Program-made: the position numbers and the translations under genes | From: Notolepis coatsorum | Taxonomy: Eukaryota > Chordata > Actinopteri > Aulopiformes > Paralepididae | Assembly: GCA_963971535.1 (NCBI GenBank) | Contig: OZ020589.1 | Coordinates: forward strand, 82,255,147 to 82,319,146 | DNA: 64,000 bases | Direction of reading: 5' to 3' | Notes under the pieces: model-generated | The model's database searches: none | Seen by the model: only the letters and a program-made list of their open reading frames with translations | What the model was told of the DNA's origin: nothing | Shown here: positions 35,925 to 47,550 of the stretch, one piece after another | How positions within the stretch are numbered: position 1 is the stretch's first letter | How the letters are laid out: every line of letters starts with the position of its first letter

Positions 35925-36504
35925 AAAGGGTGTAAAGTCAATTTGAGGATAATGGAGGGTTGATGTATGAAAAATCTGTTTAATTCTCAAAGAGAAAAAC
36001 TTCTCGTCACTTGAAAAAGTCAAAGCATTTATATACTGAACAAAAAAAATGCTTCAAATATGTTTCTAATTATCTTGCACATAAAAAAAGAACAACCCTA
36101 ATTATATCATATAAAGTGCTCAAATTGTGGTCGAAATACTTTATTGAAGTGACCGCGGCTTCAGCTGCATTCAGTGAGAAACAGGCTAGGGCAGCTAGAC
36201 GGCTATAGTGACAAAGAATATGGCCAAAGTGTCAAACAAAATCTCCCCATTTTGTCTAATGAAAATATATGCTATATAATAAAAACATTTTATAATATAT
36301 ATATAATTTTCTCATTCTGACAATTTATGCCAGCAGAGAAGGCTTTGCTTGCTCTGACAGCCCACCTCTGCTAATAATGTGTAATAACAATTTAAGCATG
36401 ACATTTTATCATTATCATCCGATGATGCACGATGACAAGCGGAGCAACTTAACAACCGCAGCACCGGGCTATTCTCCCTCCTCCTCTGAAATGCAGTTTT
36501 GAAT
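35925..36504. other. No gene seen
   Basis: AT-rich sequence with short open frames and no recognisable family match. Confidence 0.5.
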
Positions 36505-36650
36505 TTAAATGGGGACTAGTGTTATTTAAATTGCAAATGTATCTCTTTACCAAAGCATTTAGACTGAATTTACACTATTACACTGTACTATTCCTCTGTG
36601 ATTGACATTGCACTATTTATCTATGTTTTATTCCCCATGTTTTTATGTTT
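36505..36650 (+). repeat. Repeat R, inverted part copy
   Basis: GGGGACTAGTGTTATTTAAA onward is the reverse complement of 27145-27290 with a few differences. Confidence 0.7.
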
Positions 36651-36984
36651 TTATTCTCTTTTATTTTATATATCCGAGGATTTTATAGTATGTCTGAACT
36701 TTATGTGCTCATTTCATCATGCTTGTCTCTTTTACATTCTACTAAAACTGAATCAAACCATAAACAAGGTGGCCTGTTGGGATGTTAGATCCTAATGTGA
36801 AAAACTTGGATTTTATATGTCTGCTCATTTTACCCTTGCTATTATTTTACTTATTTTTACTTTTATCTTTACGCCCCACTATCCGCTGGGTGCATGATAT
36901 AACCGTTATCATGTTTTGTAACAGATTACAGAAGCCTATTGGAACGTGAGGTTCTGATATGATTTGATTAATATATCTGCAATA

Positions 36985-37106
36985 TTTTATCCCACTTTAT
37001 GCTTGGCTCTTGCTGCTTGTTTTACACTGATTTTATGTTTTATTTCTTACTGATGTAAAGCACTTTGAACTGCAATCCCCTGTATGGAAGGTGCTATACA
37101 AATAAA

Positions 37107-37179
<73 letters not shown>
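36985..37179 (+). mobile_element. L2-like LINE 3' end with (ATT)n tail
   Basis: AAAGCACTTTGAACTGCAAT and GGTGCTATACAAATAAAG precede about 70 bases of (ATT)n (37108-37179). This is the usual 3' end of fish L2-like LINEs and the SINEs that borrow it. No coding part remains. Confidence 0.7.
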
Positions 37180-37180
<1 letters not shown>

Positions 37181-37302
37181 GATGGCCAAGTTGAAGAACT
37201 CAGAAAAGCAGTCATAGATGGGCCAGATTGGTGTGCGCCAATGATCGTAAGGGTTTAATTGTGAGAAATCATTGGTGATTGTGTGAGGGGGTGCATTTGT
37301 CT

Positions 37303-37751
37303 GTCAGGGATGCCTGAATTCTTTCCCCACTACATTTCCAGTTCCGCGTTCGCCTTCTGCGCCCTGATTGGCCACTGACGTTTCTGGTCGCGCCAATCGT
37401 GTGACGGCAAGTTCTTTCGCCGGTTAAGCTTAGGCACTCTTTCGAAGTTGGTTAAGGTTAGCGTTTGTCTTAGAGCAGGGCGATAGAACACCAGCCTGAT
37501 TCCAAACTCTAACCTTAACCAACTTCGAAAGAGTCGCCTAAGCTTAACCAGTGATAAACTAGGCGTTAGTTAGTTTGCTGCTGCTCGAGGCGGAAATGGG
37601 CGCGCCATGCGATTGGGCGCACATGTCACATGACCAGAAACGTCAGTGGCCAATCAGATCGCACCCGGAACCTTCGGTGGCCAATCAGATCGCAGAACGC
37701 TCATGCGGAACTTGGAAATGTAGTGGGGAAAGAATAGACGCGTCAGGGATG
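37303..37751. mobile_element. Fold-back element with long inverted arms
   Basis: The direct repeat GTCAGGGATG (37303-37312 and 37742-37751) flanks a segment of about 429 bp whose two halves are inverted copies: ATTCTTTCCCCACTACATTT near 37318 is mirrored near 37719, and TTAAGCTTAGGCACTCTTTC (37425) near 37528-37547. Arms are about 200 bases with mismatches and indels. Ten-base duplication and long inverted repeats suggest a Mutator-like fold-back, but the outermost tips do not match perfectly. Confidence 0.6.
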
Positions 37752-37772
37752 GGATCAATGTGCATTTGTGTG

Positions 37773-38012
<240 letters not shown>

Positions 38013-38013
38013 G

Positions 38014-38213
38014 NNNNNNNNNNNNNNNNNNNNNNNNNNNNNNNNNNNNNNNNNNNNNNNNNNNNNNNNNNNNNNNNNNNNNNNNNNNNNNNNNNNNNNN
38101 NNNNNNNNNNNNNNNNNNNNNNNNNNNNNNNNNNNNNNNNNNNNNNNNNNNNNNNNNNNNNNNNNNNNNNNNNNNNNNNNNNNNNNNNNNNNNNNNNNNN
38201 NNNNNNNNNNNNN
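38014..38213. other. Assembly gap, 200 N
   Basis: Exactly 200 unknown bases between a (GT)n run and a (GA)n run. The round size suggests a placeholder. Confidence 0.98.
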
Positions 38214-39913
38214 GAGAGAGAGAGAGAGAGAGAGAGAGAGATACTGTACATATAAATAGAGAGATTGAGAGATAGAGACAGATAAATAGAGATATAGACA
38301 GATAGAGAGAGAGAGGTCTGTGTGTTTCAGTAGAACCAGTGTTTGTCAAGACAGATCCTTCCTCAACTGGCCGGTTGTCCCTGGCAACCCCTTGTTATAT
38401 GTGCACACACACGCACACACACGCGCACACAGCAGGTGTTAATCATTTATGGGTGCACAAATCCATGGACTACGATGTAATTCACTTTGTGACACCTGAC
38501 GGTGCTATAAGTGCTCAGATTTGCAATCACCACGTGCACACACAGAAAACCAATGGAAGTCCAAGGACACACACATACAGACATAAGTTTGGTCCCTCAC
38601 ACAGACCTTGATTCCTTGCAGTCCTTATTTCACCCCAAAAAGCAATCATTTTCTCTTTACTATCTCCATCAAGCGATTATCTCCATGACCCAATCTTCTT
38701 TGTGCAGTCGTTACTTGAAACCTAGCTATTGTGTGATTATTATTCACTTTAGACAAACTTGTTTGAAACTCAAATGCAGCACTTAATTATTTTTTCTTAG
38801 ATGACTTTGACACTTAAAACAATGGCTGTGGATCCTACCCGACTGCACTCAGGACGTGAGCGCCTTATAAAGTGTTTTGTGTTGCGTTGGTAGTCTGAGC
38901 ATCCTCTTCTATAATCCTCCTTTAAATGTTATCTGGAGTGCTCTGTGGTAACCTCTCCTCCGTCAAGCCAACTCTGTCAAGTCTAATGCCGCCCATAGGA
39001 CTACTTGTGTGTTTTTAATCAGTCCGTTAGTGCCAGGGTAAAAAAAGTGGTTGGTTGGTTGGCGGGCAGGCGGCTTAGTTTGTTTTACTACTTTATGATA
39101 ATGTCTACGTTTTCAACCCTCTGTGTTCGCTCACCTTGATGTCGACAATCAGTGTTTTAATCTGAGTCTGTCTGTGCACGTCTTGTTCCTCTTTCTCTTT
39201 CACCTCCGCCTCCGTCGATGGTGCGTGCACGTGGCGCCTTGTGCGTATCGGAGATAATGAATGCAAGTGTAGCTAAGTGTCAGCACGTGGGTGTTGACTG
39301 AACCTCATTCATTAGGCCTGCTGTCTGTTTTCTCATTAATGGGAATATTCCCCCCCCCCCTTTTCCCCCTTCCCATCCAAGAACATTGGAACCAGAGGTG
39401 TGTTCGGTGTCTCCCACAACTTCCTTGTTTTCAGGTGTCTGATCACCTAGGCTGACACTGTGACACCCTGGGTTTTTAATGATTCCATTCCCTTTTATCG
39501 CCGTTCCCCATGCAGGGGTTCCACAGTGAGGGATCCACAGCCATAATGGGAGCCATGCTGTTTCAGTGGAGGGGGCGTCGTAGGAGTCGTGTTTGGGAGG
39601 AAACATGATGCTTTTGCCAGTTGTCTCACGCAGCTTCTATTGACCCCAGGCACAAAGCTCCCTGTGATTCAATTGAACAGGCAACTGTAATGCGCTGTGA
39701 AATAAAAGCCGCCACATGTCTTTGCTCGTTAGAAAATGTATTGCGTCGCCCAGTTCATCTGTTCACGTCTGTTTAAAATCACTCTCACTCTCTCTCACCA
39801 ATTTTGCTTCCTCCTTTCATCTCTTCCCTCTTCGTTCTTACCAGCTGTTATTTTTGTTGACAAAAATGGATGGCTTAGTGCTCACAGTCTATTTAAATGT
39901 TTTATGTATATTC
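38214..39913. other. No gene seen
   Basis: 1.7 kb beginning with (GA)n and GATA-like repeats (38214-38310). The rest is of mixed composition and free of recognised elements, the longest element-free stretch in the left half. If host regulatory or untranslated sequence exists in the window, this is a candidate. I see no splice-bounded coding exon. Confidence 0.5.
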
Positions 39914-40806
39914 TGTTAAGGTTTGTAACCGACCCCAAACGCAACGGCACAGAGAGAGTTGTTTTCAGAGTTAGCCAAAAACAAGGGCGTGTTTATTCTC
40001 AGAGTCACAAGGTTGAATTAGGTGGGACACAGAACAAACAGGGAGTCTGGCATGTGAAGAATGTCTTGCGGCTCTGCAGATTCTCCCAGACGGTATTGGT
40101 GAGGAATTTGCTTGTGACGTCTGAGCCGCTCTGCAGATCCCCCCAGCATACACTCCAGACGGAACACGGAGGGAGAGAGAGAGAGTCCCAGTTAGCTCAG
40201 CGCACAACAGATTACAGAGAGGTGACTGATCCAAATTAATATCCAAGTGACTTGATCTTCGGTGTGATACACACAGTTAGCAGAGTCCAGAGAAAAAACA
40301 ATACGGTAATCCAAAGAGTAAATCCAACAACAAAAAATAGGTGAGAACAGTATAACAAAACGGGATCTCTTCGGTGTTTCACAAACACACAAAAACTGGT
40401 GATCCAAAAAGACTGTTTCAAAAACTCACCAAAGCACAACGCGTAAAGCGGGCAGATAAACGAGGCGTAGCTTCGTACAGGGAACTCAGGTTCTCCAAGG
40501 GATACTTCACGAGAGTCCTGGAGAGCAACAGACAGCGAACGGGAAAGAAAGGCAGATGCAGGGAATATTCAAGACGATCCAACATCGATATTAGGGAGAT
40601 CAGGGTATTTAAAGCCACGGGGCGCTTAATGACAAGCTGTGACAGCTGCGGGATGAATTGATCATTGCTCCAGAAGCGTGTGGTTGGGAGAGCACCAATC
40701 AAACGGCATCTTACAGGAAAGAAGCGTGAGGCGCGGAATGCAATTAATTTAACAAAATACCTTAAAGGAACGGAGCGAGTGGGTGGGCAGCGGACAAAAC
40801 CTCACA
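39914..40806 (-). mobile_element. Solo LTR, 893 bp
   Basis: Runs TGTTAAGGTTTG to AAACCTCACA with the 5-bp duplication TATTC at 39909-39913 and 40807-40811. GTGTTTATTCTCAGA near 39989 reads as an AATAAA signal on the minus strand, suggesting that orientation. No internal region remains. The family is uncertain, possibly Gypsy or ERV. A fossil. Confidence 0.75.
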
Positions 40807-41040
40807 TATTCCATGCTATCGTTAAGATATTCAATCATTTGCGGATGAGAACTGTAAACCGCAAACAATTCATACCATCTGTCATTCTCAGATGCCCTCC
40901 ACACATGTTTTTAAAAGGTGGTATATTGAATAACAATTTGTTTGGTTTGGGTTTTCCAACAAAAAAATTCAATAAACGACCAAAAATTGCTTAGCAGCAT
41001 CCCTACACCTTTGCTCTCATTGAGAATGCAAGGATCTATG

Positions 41041-41153
41041 AATTAATGAATGAATGAAAACTTTATTTAACAGATTGCAGAATGGGTACAATACAGTACG
41101 GTTCAATACACACAATTGTTAAGGGGATGCAGACCAGAGAAAGACTTTCATCT
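41041..41153 (-). mobile_element. LINE family N 3' tail, copy 3
   Basis: TGAATGAATG tail, then AACTTTATTTAACAGATTGC and TTAAGGGGATGCAGACCAGA, as at 7630-7725. About 100 bases of LINE sequence. Confidence 0.8.
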
Positions 41154-41649
41154 AGAATAACTTGCACACAGCCAGCTCAGATTTTGAGGAAGTACAAAGA
41201 ATGAAAATGGGAAGGGAACGCCAACAACGACAACACACATAATGAAATCACATTAAACATACTAAACATACTTGATAACACAGGTATGATAGCCTGCACC
41301 ATCTGATGCACCATCTGATGGTACCCACTAGAGGGCGCCATGAGACTACTGGAGGGAGGTAGGACTCCAATGTTTCTCTTCCCATCACAGCCCAACAGAG
41401 GGCTGAGTCTGGGATCGTTACAGATAACGTTATCTGTTGGGCGCAGCCAGGGCCAACTAACGTTATTTATTGTTCTGAGCCAAGACACTTCGGAGCAAGA
41501 GTGGACAGGGTGTTGGTCGACCTGCTGACAAAGGTAACGTCTATTTTACCGAACCCCATCATCAAACATGCCTTTGTAATGATCCCAGCATCAGAAAACG
41601 ATTCCGGGATGCCCCCCCAATCCATGGTTTGAGAATCATTCTACTATGT
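41154..41649. other. No gene seen
   Basis: About 500 bases without a recognised element; short frames only. Confidence 0.5.
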
Positions 41650-41920
41650 TTATGTTACCTTGGGGGGAGGTCACACTGCCTTCACCACTTCCTGTCTTTT
41701 GCTGTGCAGGCGCCCTGACCTGACCTGTAGGAGTCGCTGTCCACAACGCCCGATTACCACCCCATCGACTTCCCTCCCGCTAACTCAGCCAAATGAGTTA
41801 GTATGACGGCCGGCCCAAGCCGGAGGCAATGCTGACACCCGGATTCGAGATCGGAGTCTCTCGCATTGGTGACGAGCGCAATCTCCGCTGCGCCACCCAG
41901 CCGCCTGGTTATGTTACCTT
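41650..41920 (-). mobile_element. tRNA-derived SINE, copy 3, short form
   Basis: The element proper is 41662-41908, between direct repeats TTATGTTACCTT at 41650-41661 and 41909-41920. The head on the minus strand has an A box (TGGCGCAGCGG) and a degraded B box. Only the first 245 bases of the family are present; the A-rich end seen in copy 2 is missing although the target duplication is perfect. Confidence 0.8.
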
Positions 41921-42521
41921 TGACCTGGAAATAATATAGGTGGCAGGCGAGCAACCTGTATGAAATGCGCTAATGCGCACAAAACACGTCATATCTCGCG
42001 TTCCAGGAAACGGAACTGGATTATTTTGAAACGGGACGATTCTTAGCATGGGATAGCACAGGAATGAAGGTATGTAGAACTAAACGTTTTTTCCCCTGTT
42101 GGAGTATACATATTTCCTTTCAAATGAGCCATACTATTGTCTCCATAGCTATAATATTAGAATATATGGTGGGTCTGCAAACATCGTGAAAATTGTCAAA
42201 AAACGCTGGCGCCAGGGAGTACAGATGGAAAAACAGTGTGGCAGTCAAAGAGTTAAGCCCCATACACACTTACACTTTGAATTGTTGTGGAAACCATTTT
42301 GGGTCCTTATTAAAAATACTGGCAAATCCACAGTTCAAAGTGTGATGCAAAAGAAAACCATTTAAATTAGGATTTAAACCCAGGACCTGGTTTTAGAATA
42401 GGATCACCCAGGACCTGGTTTTAGACAACATTTAAATTAGGATCACCCAGGACCTGGTTTTAGACACAACTGAAGCATTGTAGTTGCAGGTGTGTACAGG
42501 GAAAGGTTATCCAAACATTAC
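41921..42521. other. No gene seen; short duplication
   Basis: 600 bases. GGATCACCCAGGACCTGGTT and neighbouring sequence occur twice (about 42400-42465), a local tandem duplication of about 38 bases. Nothing else recognised. Confidence 0.5.
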
Positions 42522-42671
42522 AGTCAAGTCAAGTCAAGTCAATAGTTTTAATTGTCACGGCATACAAGTATACAATGAAATGCAGGTGGTCTTGCCCGCA
42601 ACGATGTGCAATACAGTGGTACAAAAGGGTAACCACTGCGCTCAGACAGGTGCGTAGTCCAATATTAATTA

Positions 42672-42868
42672 TGCAAAAAAGGGGAGGTAGGGACCGCACT
42701 CTGAATATCGTTGGTTTTTATTTTCAAAGGACACAAAACGTTTTCGGCCATCCGGCCTTCATCAGTGTGACACACTGATGAAGGCCGGATGGCCGAAAAC
42801 GTTTTGTGTCCTTTGAAAATAAAAACCAACGATATTCAGAGTGCGGTCCCTACCTCCCCTTTTTTGCA
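42672..42868. repeat. 98-bp perfect palindrome with one-base spacer
   Basis: Left arm 42672-42769 and right arm 42771-42868 are exact reverse complements around a single A at 42770. GCAATACAGTGGTACAA is repeated at 42608-42624 and 42866-42882, flanking an insertion of about 241 bp. The arms hold GATGAAGGCCGGATGGCCGA and AAAATAAAAACCAA. No coding potential. Confidence 0.95.
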
Positions 42869-43209
42869 ATACAGTGGTACAACATATAATAGAATCCAAT
42901 AAAAAAAAAACATTGTGCAATAAACAGGTAACAGGTAACATGGTGTGACATCTCGGTATCTGTACATAGTTATTTACAGAGCATATAGGACATGCTAGGT
43001 AGCTTTGGTAGTGCAGTACACTGTTCCTGTTGTTATACTAATTTAAAGTGGCCTTTCCTTTTGGCCATAAGTGCGTGTGTGCGGCATGAGTGTGTGCCCG
43101 CTCATGTTAAAGTGTTAAAGTGGCTGCTAGTGTGTGAGCGTGCACAGCGTGCGTGTCGTGTGTGTGTTCATGTGTGCTTGTGTGTGGATAGTTCAGTGTT
43201 CTGTGGCAC

Positions 43210-44444
43210 TCAATGTTCATTGTTCAAGGCTCTGATGGCCTGGGGGAAGAAGCTGAGCCTAAGCCTCTCTGTCCTAGTAGCTGGGGTTTGCAGGCGTCTG
43301 CCTGACCTCAGCAGCTGGAACAGGCTGTTATTGGGGTGGTGGGGGTCTTTCATTATTCTGCAGGCTCTGGATTTGCACCTCTTGTTGTATAGAACCTGCA
43401 GGGGAGGTAGTGCAATACCCGTGGTACGCTCGGCTGAGCGCACCACTCTCTGTAGGGCCTTCTTGTCCTGTGCCGTGCTGTTTCCATACCAGGCAGTGAT
43501 GTTTCCGGTCAAGATGCTCTCTACAGCTCCTGAGTAGAAGGACTGGAGTATCTTCCCCGATACTCTGAACTTCCTTAACTGTCTCAGGTGGTAGAGGCGC
43601 TGCTTTTCCTTCTTTACTACTGTGTCTATGTGTGTTGACCATGTCAGATCCTCTGAGATGTGGACCCCCAGGTACTTAAAGCTGCTCACCCTGTCCACGG
43701 TAGCCCCGTTAATCATCAGTGGTGTGTGTGTCTCCTGCTGTCCTCTCCTATAATCCACGATCAGCTCCTTGGTTTTACCAATGTTCAGGAGCAGGCTGTT
43801 GTCCTGGCACCAGCGTTCCAGTACCTCAACCTCCTCCCGGTAGGCCTTCTCGTCGTTGTCCGAGATCAGCCCCACCACCACGTGTCGTCTGCGAACTTCA
43901 CTATGGAGTTGGAGCTGAACTTGGCCACACAATCGTGTGTGTAGAGTGAGTACAGCAGGGGGCTCAGAACACAGCCCTGGGGGGACCCGATGCTCAGGGT
44001 GATGGTGTTGGAGGTCTGACCCCCCACCCTGACCGCCTGGGGTCTTTCACTCAGAAAGTCCAGTACCCAGGCGCTCAGGGCGGAGGTCAGACCCAGCTCG
44101 ATCAGCTTGTCCACCAGTCTGGTGGGGACTATGGTGTTGAACGCTGAGCTGTAGTCAATGAACAACAGTCTCACATAGCCCCCCTTCTGACGGTCAAGGT
44201 GAGAGAGGGTGCTGTGCAGTACCTGGGAGACCGCGTCGTCAGTGGACCTGTTTGTCCTGTATGCAAATTGCATAGGGTCCATATCACTGGGGAGGGAGGC
44301 ACAAATGTGGTCCTTGACCAGCCTCTCGAAACATTTCATGACCACAGAGGTGAGTGCCACCGGTCTGTAGTCATTTGGACATGTTGGGGAGGGTTTCTTC
44401 GGTACAGGGATGATGGTAGACATCTTGAAGCAGGCAGGGACCAC
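43210..44444 (-). pseudogene. Rex1-like reverse transcriptase, frameshifted
   Basis: Two overlapping frames. The upstream one (43866-44444) has [34 protein letters not shown] and [18 protein letters not shown] and ends inside the catalytic FADDT. The downstream one (43210-43932) resumes with [49 protein letters not shown] and SFFPQAIRALNN. Compared with copy B, one base (T) is missing within the codons after FADD, near 43881. The frame starts partway into reverse transcriptase, so no endonuclease is present. Not functional. Confidence 0.88.
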
Positions 44445-45009
44445 GTGAGATGAGGCGCAACACCAATAGTTTTACACAAAATAAAAATCAAATCAAATCA
44501 AATCAAATTTATTTATAAGGCCCGACAACACACGTTAATGTCCCCATGGGCCGTACAGGTCTTCTTTAAACAAGTCAAGAAGAAAACATAACAATAAGTC
44601 AAGAACAGAACAAGAACACCATAAGGTCCAAACATTTTTAGATGAATGCAAAAAAATAAAAAATTAAAAATTAAAGAATGCAAGCACTCCCAGACATACC
44701 CCACGTGAAGGTAAGGAAAAACTCACTAAAACCTAACAATAGGGAAAAAAGCTCCACAGGCAGTGTGGAGGAGAGAAACCTTAGAAGGGCCATTCAAGGG
44801 GGGATCTCCCTTCTTAGATGTTGGTGATAGTAGTGTTACAGACGGACAGTTGGTAAGCATGCACTCATGTGTGTAGTGAAACACAGATGAGTGCATGCAA
44901 TAGCAACTGAACATTTTGAAAGATTAAAGATAAAGCTAATAGCGATAGCAACTGAACATTTTGAAAGATTAAAGATAGAGCTGATAGCGGATCTATTTGA
45001 GGCACAGGG

Positions 45010-45290
45010 GCGGCGCAAAGAGGGTCACGTCCTCCCCGTCTTAGTCACGGGACATTCAACACTCCGGTCATTGCTCAGGGACAGCCGGAGACAGGGAGAT
45101 AGGGGGCGGCGCAGAGAGGGTCGCGAACTCCCCGACATCATCGCGGGACGTCCGGCACTCCGGTCACCACTACGAGACCTCCGGAGACAGGGGGGCACGC
45201 AGAGGGGGTCACAACCTCCTGGCCTTCATCACGGGATGTCCGACACTCCGCTCAGCACTCCAGGACAGCAAGTCATAGGGGGACAGGGAG
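45010..45290. repeat. About 85-bp minisatellite, three diverged units
   Basis: GGGCGGCGCAGAGAGGGTCG-type units followed by CATCGCGGGACGTCC recur near 45010, 45103 and 45190. A second pair, GCAACTGAACATTTTGAAAG, lies near 44905 and 44949. Confidence 0.7.
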
Positions 45291-45718
45291 ACGGGACAGG
45301 CGTTAGACAGCTCATGTGATTGTAGTGGGCGGACATAGCAATAGATACAAGTGGTAAGCATATATATCAATGGAGTAGATATATGAAGTAAGCATATTAT
45401 GTGAATAGAATAGAAATACTTAACCCAGCAATGAAACCGCGTTGACTGTTAATCTGTTAACAGTCTGTTAATACTGTTAATCAGTTGACAGGACCACGGA
45501 CAGACGACGGTAAATAACTGATCCAAGGCCTCGGAGGTGCATGTAGATCAGTCACTACAATCTTGGCCAAGACCCCGAGGCATCCATCACCTTAGTCAGC
45601 GCCAGGAGACGGGCACTCAGAGAGATGGGGGTGGGAGGGGGGGAGGGAAGGGGGGGGAGGGGGGGGAGGGGGGAAGAGTTAGAGCGTTCCCATGTTTGTG
45701 GTGCTGCAAAAGAGCAGA

Positions 45719-45985
45719 CATGTAGTACCCTGTAGTGCCATGTAGTACCCCGTAGTACCCTGTAGTACCCTGTAGTGCCATGTAGTACCCCGTAGTGCCC
45801 TGTAGTACCATGTAGTACCATGTAGTACCCTGTAGTACCATGTAGTACCCTGTAGTGCCATGTAGTGCCATGTAGTGCCATGTAGTACCATGTAGAGCCA
45901 TGTAGTACCCTGTAGTGCCATGTAGTACCATGCAGCACCCTGTACCCTAACTAAACTACCCTGTAGTAAACTACCCAGTGGTACC
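45719..45985. repeat. 10-bp minisatellite, TGTAGTACCC type
   Basis: More than 20 units of TGTAGTACCC / TGTAGTGCCA / TGTAGTACCA between 45719 and 45950, then a partly degenerate end. Long frames across it are low-complexity artefacts. Confidence 0.9.
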
Positions 45986-46053
45986 ATGTAGTACCCTGTA
46001 CCCTAACTAAACTAGACAGATGAATCTAAAGGTCAGTCCCCGACCAGGTGAGA

Positions 46054-46335
46054 TCAGGGTAGGTTGAAGGAGAGAGAGAAAAGATGAGTCTTAAGCAGGG
46101 ATTTAAAAGCTTCGACAGAGCAGGCACACCTGATGACGGCAGGTAATTTGTTCCACAGGTAGGGAGCGCGGTAGACAAAGGCTCTGTGGCCGGCGGATTT
46201 CTTTTTAACCCTAGGGATCGATAGAAGCCCCGCATTTTGTGAGCGCAGAGCACGAGCGGGCGAGTATCGGGAGATGAGATCGGATAGATAGAGCGGTGCA
46301 AGCCCATTTAAAATTTTGTAGGTGAGGAGTAGCAC
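46054..46335 (-). pseudogene. L2-like ORF C-terminus
   Basis: LLLTYKILNGLAPLYLSDLI, then RAFVYRAPYLWNKLPAVIR and FKSLLKTHLFSLSFN are the conserved end of L2-clade reverse transcriptase proteins. Upstream is truncated near 46400, where GGAAGCCAGTA is repeated three times. No catalytic residues are present. Confidence 0.85.
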
Positions 46336-46400
46336 TTTAAAGTCAGATCGGGCTTGGATAGGAAGCCAGTAGGAAGCCAGTAGGAAGCCAATAACCTTTG

Positions 46401-46955
46401 ATAGTTGAAAACAATGAGAAGCTGAGAAGCAGATAGACCCTGGTGTGCCACAAGGGTTTGAGTTATGGGGGGACCAATGGGGGCTTGGCCCCCATAGATA
46501 GAGTATGGGCCCCCATAGTCAACAACACCTGTGGGGGTCTCTAAAAGAAATCTTATTATTTTTTTTTTATATATATTTTTTTCAATGTACAAATTAGTAG
46601 TATTTATGTTACCTAAATAAATTGTTAGTAGATCATTTTTTTCTTTTCAGTTTTTAAAAGAACAGAGTAATTCATGTTGTGGAATAGGCTACAATTCACC
46701 TCCAAGCCGCTATGCGTCGCCCATGAGCGTGTCTACTAACACTACTCCAACCCATTTGGTGAAGAAGAAGCAGCAAGCTGCATGTATTGTAGCTGGAACA
46801 CATGCGACCAGCTACATAGGAAACACTAGATTCTAACGCAACTGTCCAGGGATATGATATTTGCATTTATAATGCGCCCCCCCAGCCAATTTTTACATCA
46901 GTCCGGGGCGCAGCCCGGGAAAAAAATTATACGAATAAATGGACAGGACAAAGAA
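46401..46955. other. No gene seen
   Basis: About 550 bases. GGGGGCTTGGCCCCCATAG near 46479 and a second GGGCCCCCATAG near 46509 form small inverted repeats. Nothing else recognised. Confidence 0.45.
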
Positions 46956-47550
46956 AACGGAACCAGGCAGACGGACAGACAGAGAACATAAGAACACCTC
47001 AGACACACAACACAACAGCAAAGTAACTCAGTGATCATCCAGAGCGAAAAGGTGGGTTTTAAGCAAGGTCTTGAATGTCTGTACGGCAGACTTGATCTTG
47101 AGAGGGAGCTTATTCCACAGTGTTGGCGCCATCACTGCAAAGGCCCGGAAACACTTTGTCACCAGTTTGGCCCGCGGGACCCTCAGACACAGTTGGTCAT
47201 TTGATCTGAGGGACCTGGAGCTGATGGATTGGACCAAGAGTTCCTCAATGTAGGCCGGAGCGAGACCATTGAGGGCTTTGTAGGTGAATAGTAGACTTTT
47301 AAAGTTGATTATCTTCCTCACTGGGAGCCAGTGGAGAGAGACAAGGACTGGGGAGATGTGGTCCCTCATTCTGGTGCCTGAGACGAGCCTGGCAGCAGCA
47401 TTTTGAACGCGCTGGAGGGGGAGGATGGTTTTGTCCGGGAGACCAGAGTAGAGGGAATTGCAGTAGTCCAGTCATGAGAAAATGAGCATGATGATGACTT
47501 TATGAAAGTCGCTGGGGGAGAGGAAGGACTTGATTTTTTAAATGATGCAC
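46956..47550 (-). pseudogene. L2 LINE fragment L2-C
   Basis: On the minus strand, IKSFLSPSDFHKVIIMLIFS, a stop, LDYCNSLYSGLPDK, then SPVLVSLHWLPVRKIINFKS and APTLWNKLPLKIKSA: the C-terminal part of an L2 protein. The stop is a TGA (plus-strand TCA near 47474) where the family has CGA (arginine), consistent with CpG decay. One codon also seems lost before VQTFKTLLKTHLF. A dead 5'-truncated copy. Confidence 0.8.

Larger units (their letters stand above)
42522..44452 (-). mobile_element. Rex1-like LINE, second subfamily, copy C
   Basis: 5'-truncated minus-strand LINE with reverse transcriptase, 3' UTR and a tail of TGACT repeats (AAGTC on the plus strand, 42522-42540). Protein resemblance to copy B is clear but distant, and the tail repeat differs, so it is a separate subfamily. 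A palindromic insertion interrupts its 3' UTR (42625-42865). Confidence 0.85.
44487..46400 (-). mobile_element. L2-like LINE 3' end with long repeat-rich UTR, copy L2-B
   Basis: On the minus strand: the last 90 codons of an L2-like ORF (46054-46335), then about 1.5 kb of 3' UTR, ending in (TTTGA)n (ATCAA repeats at 44487-44509). The UTR holds several minisatellites. A short copy of the same tail lies at 60108-60196. The very long UTR is unusual. Confidence 0.75.

Noticed and set aside
42608-42660. tRNA-like promoter beside the palindrome
   Set aside because: An A box-like GAGCGCAGTGG is readable on the minus strand, but there is no B box at the right distance.
45555-45987. Frames of 102-127 codons rich in Y, M, T, L, H, G across 45.7-46.0 kb
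   Set aside because: They read through a 10-bp minisatellite; three overlapping frames show the same pattern.
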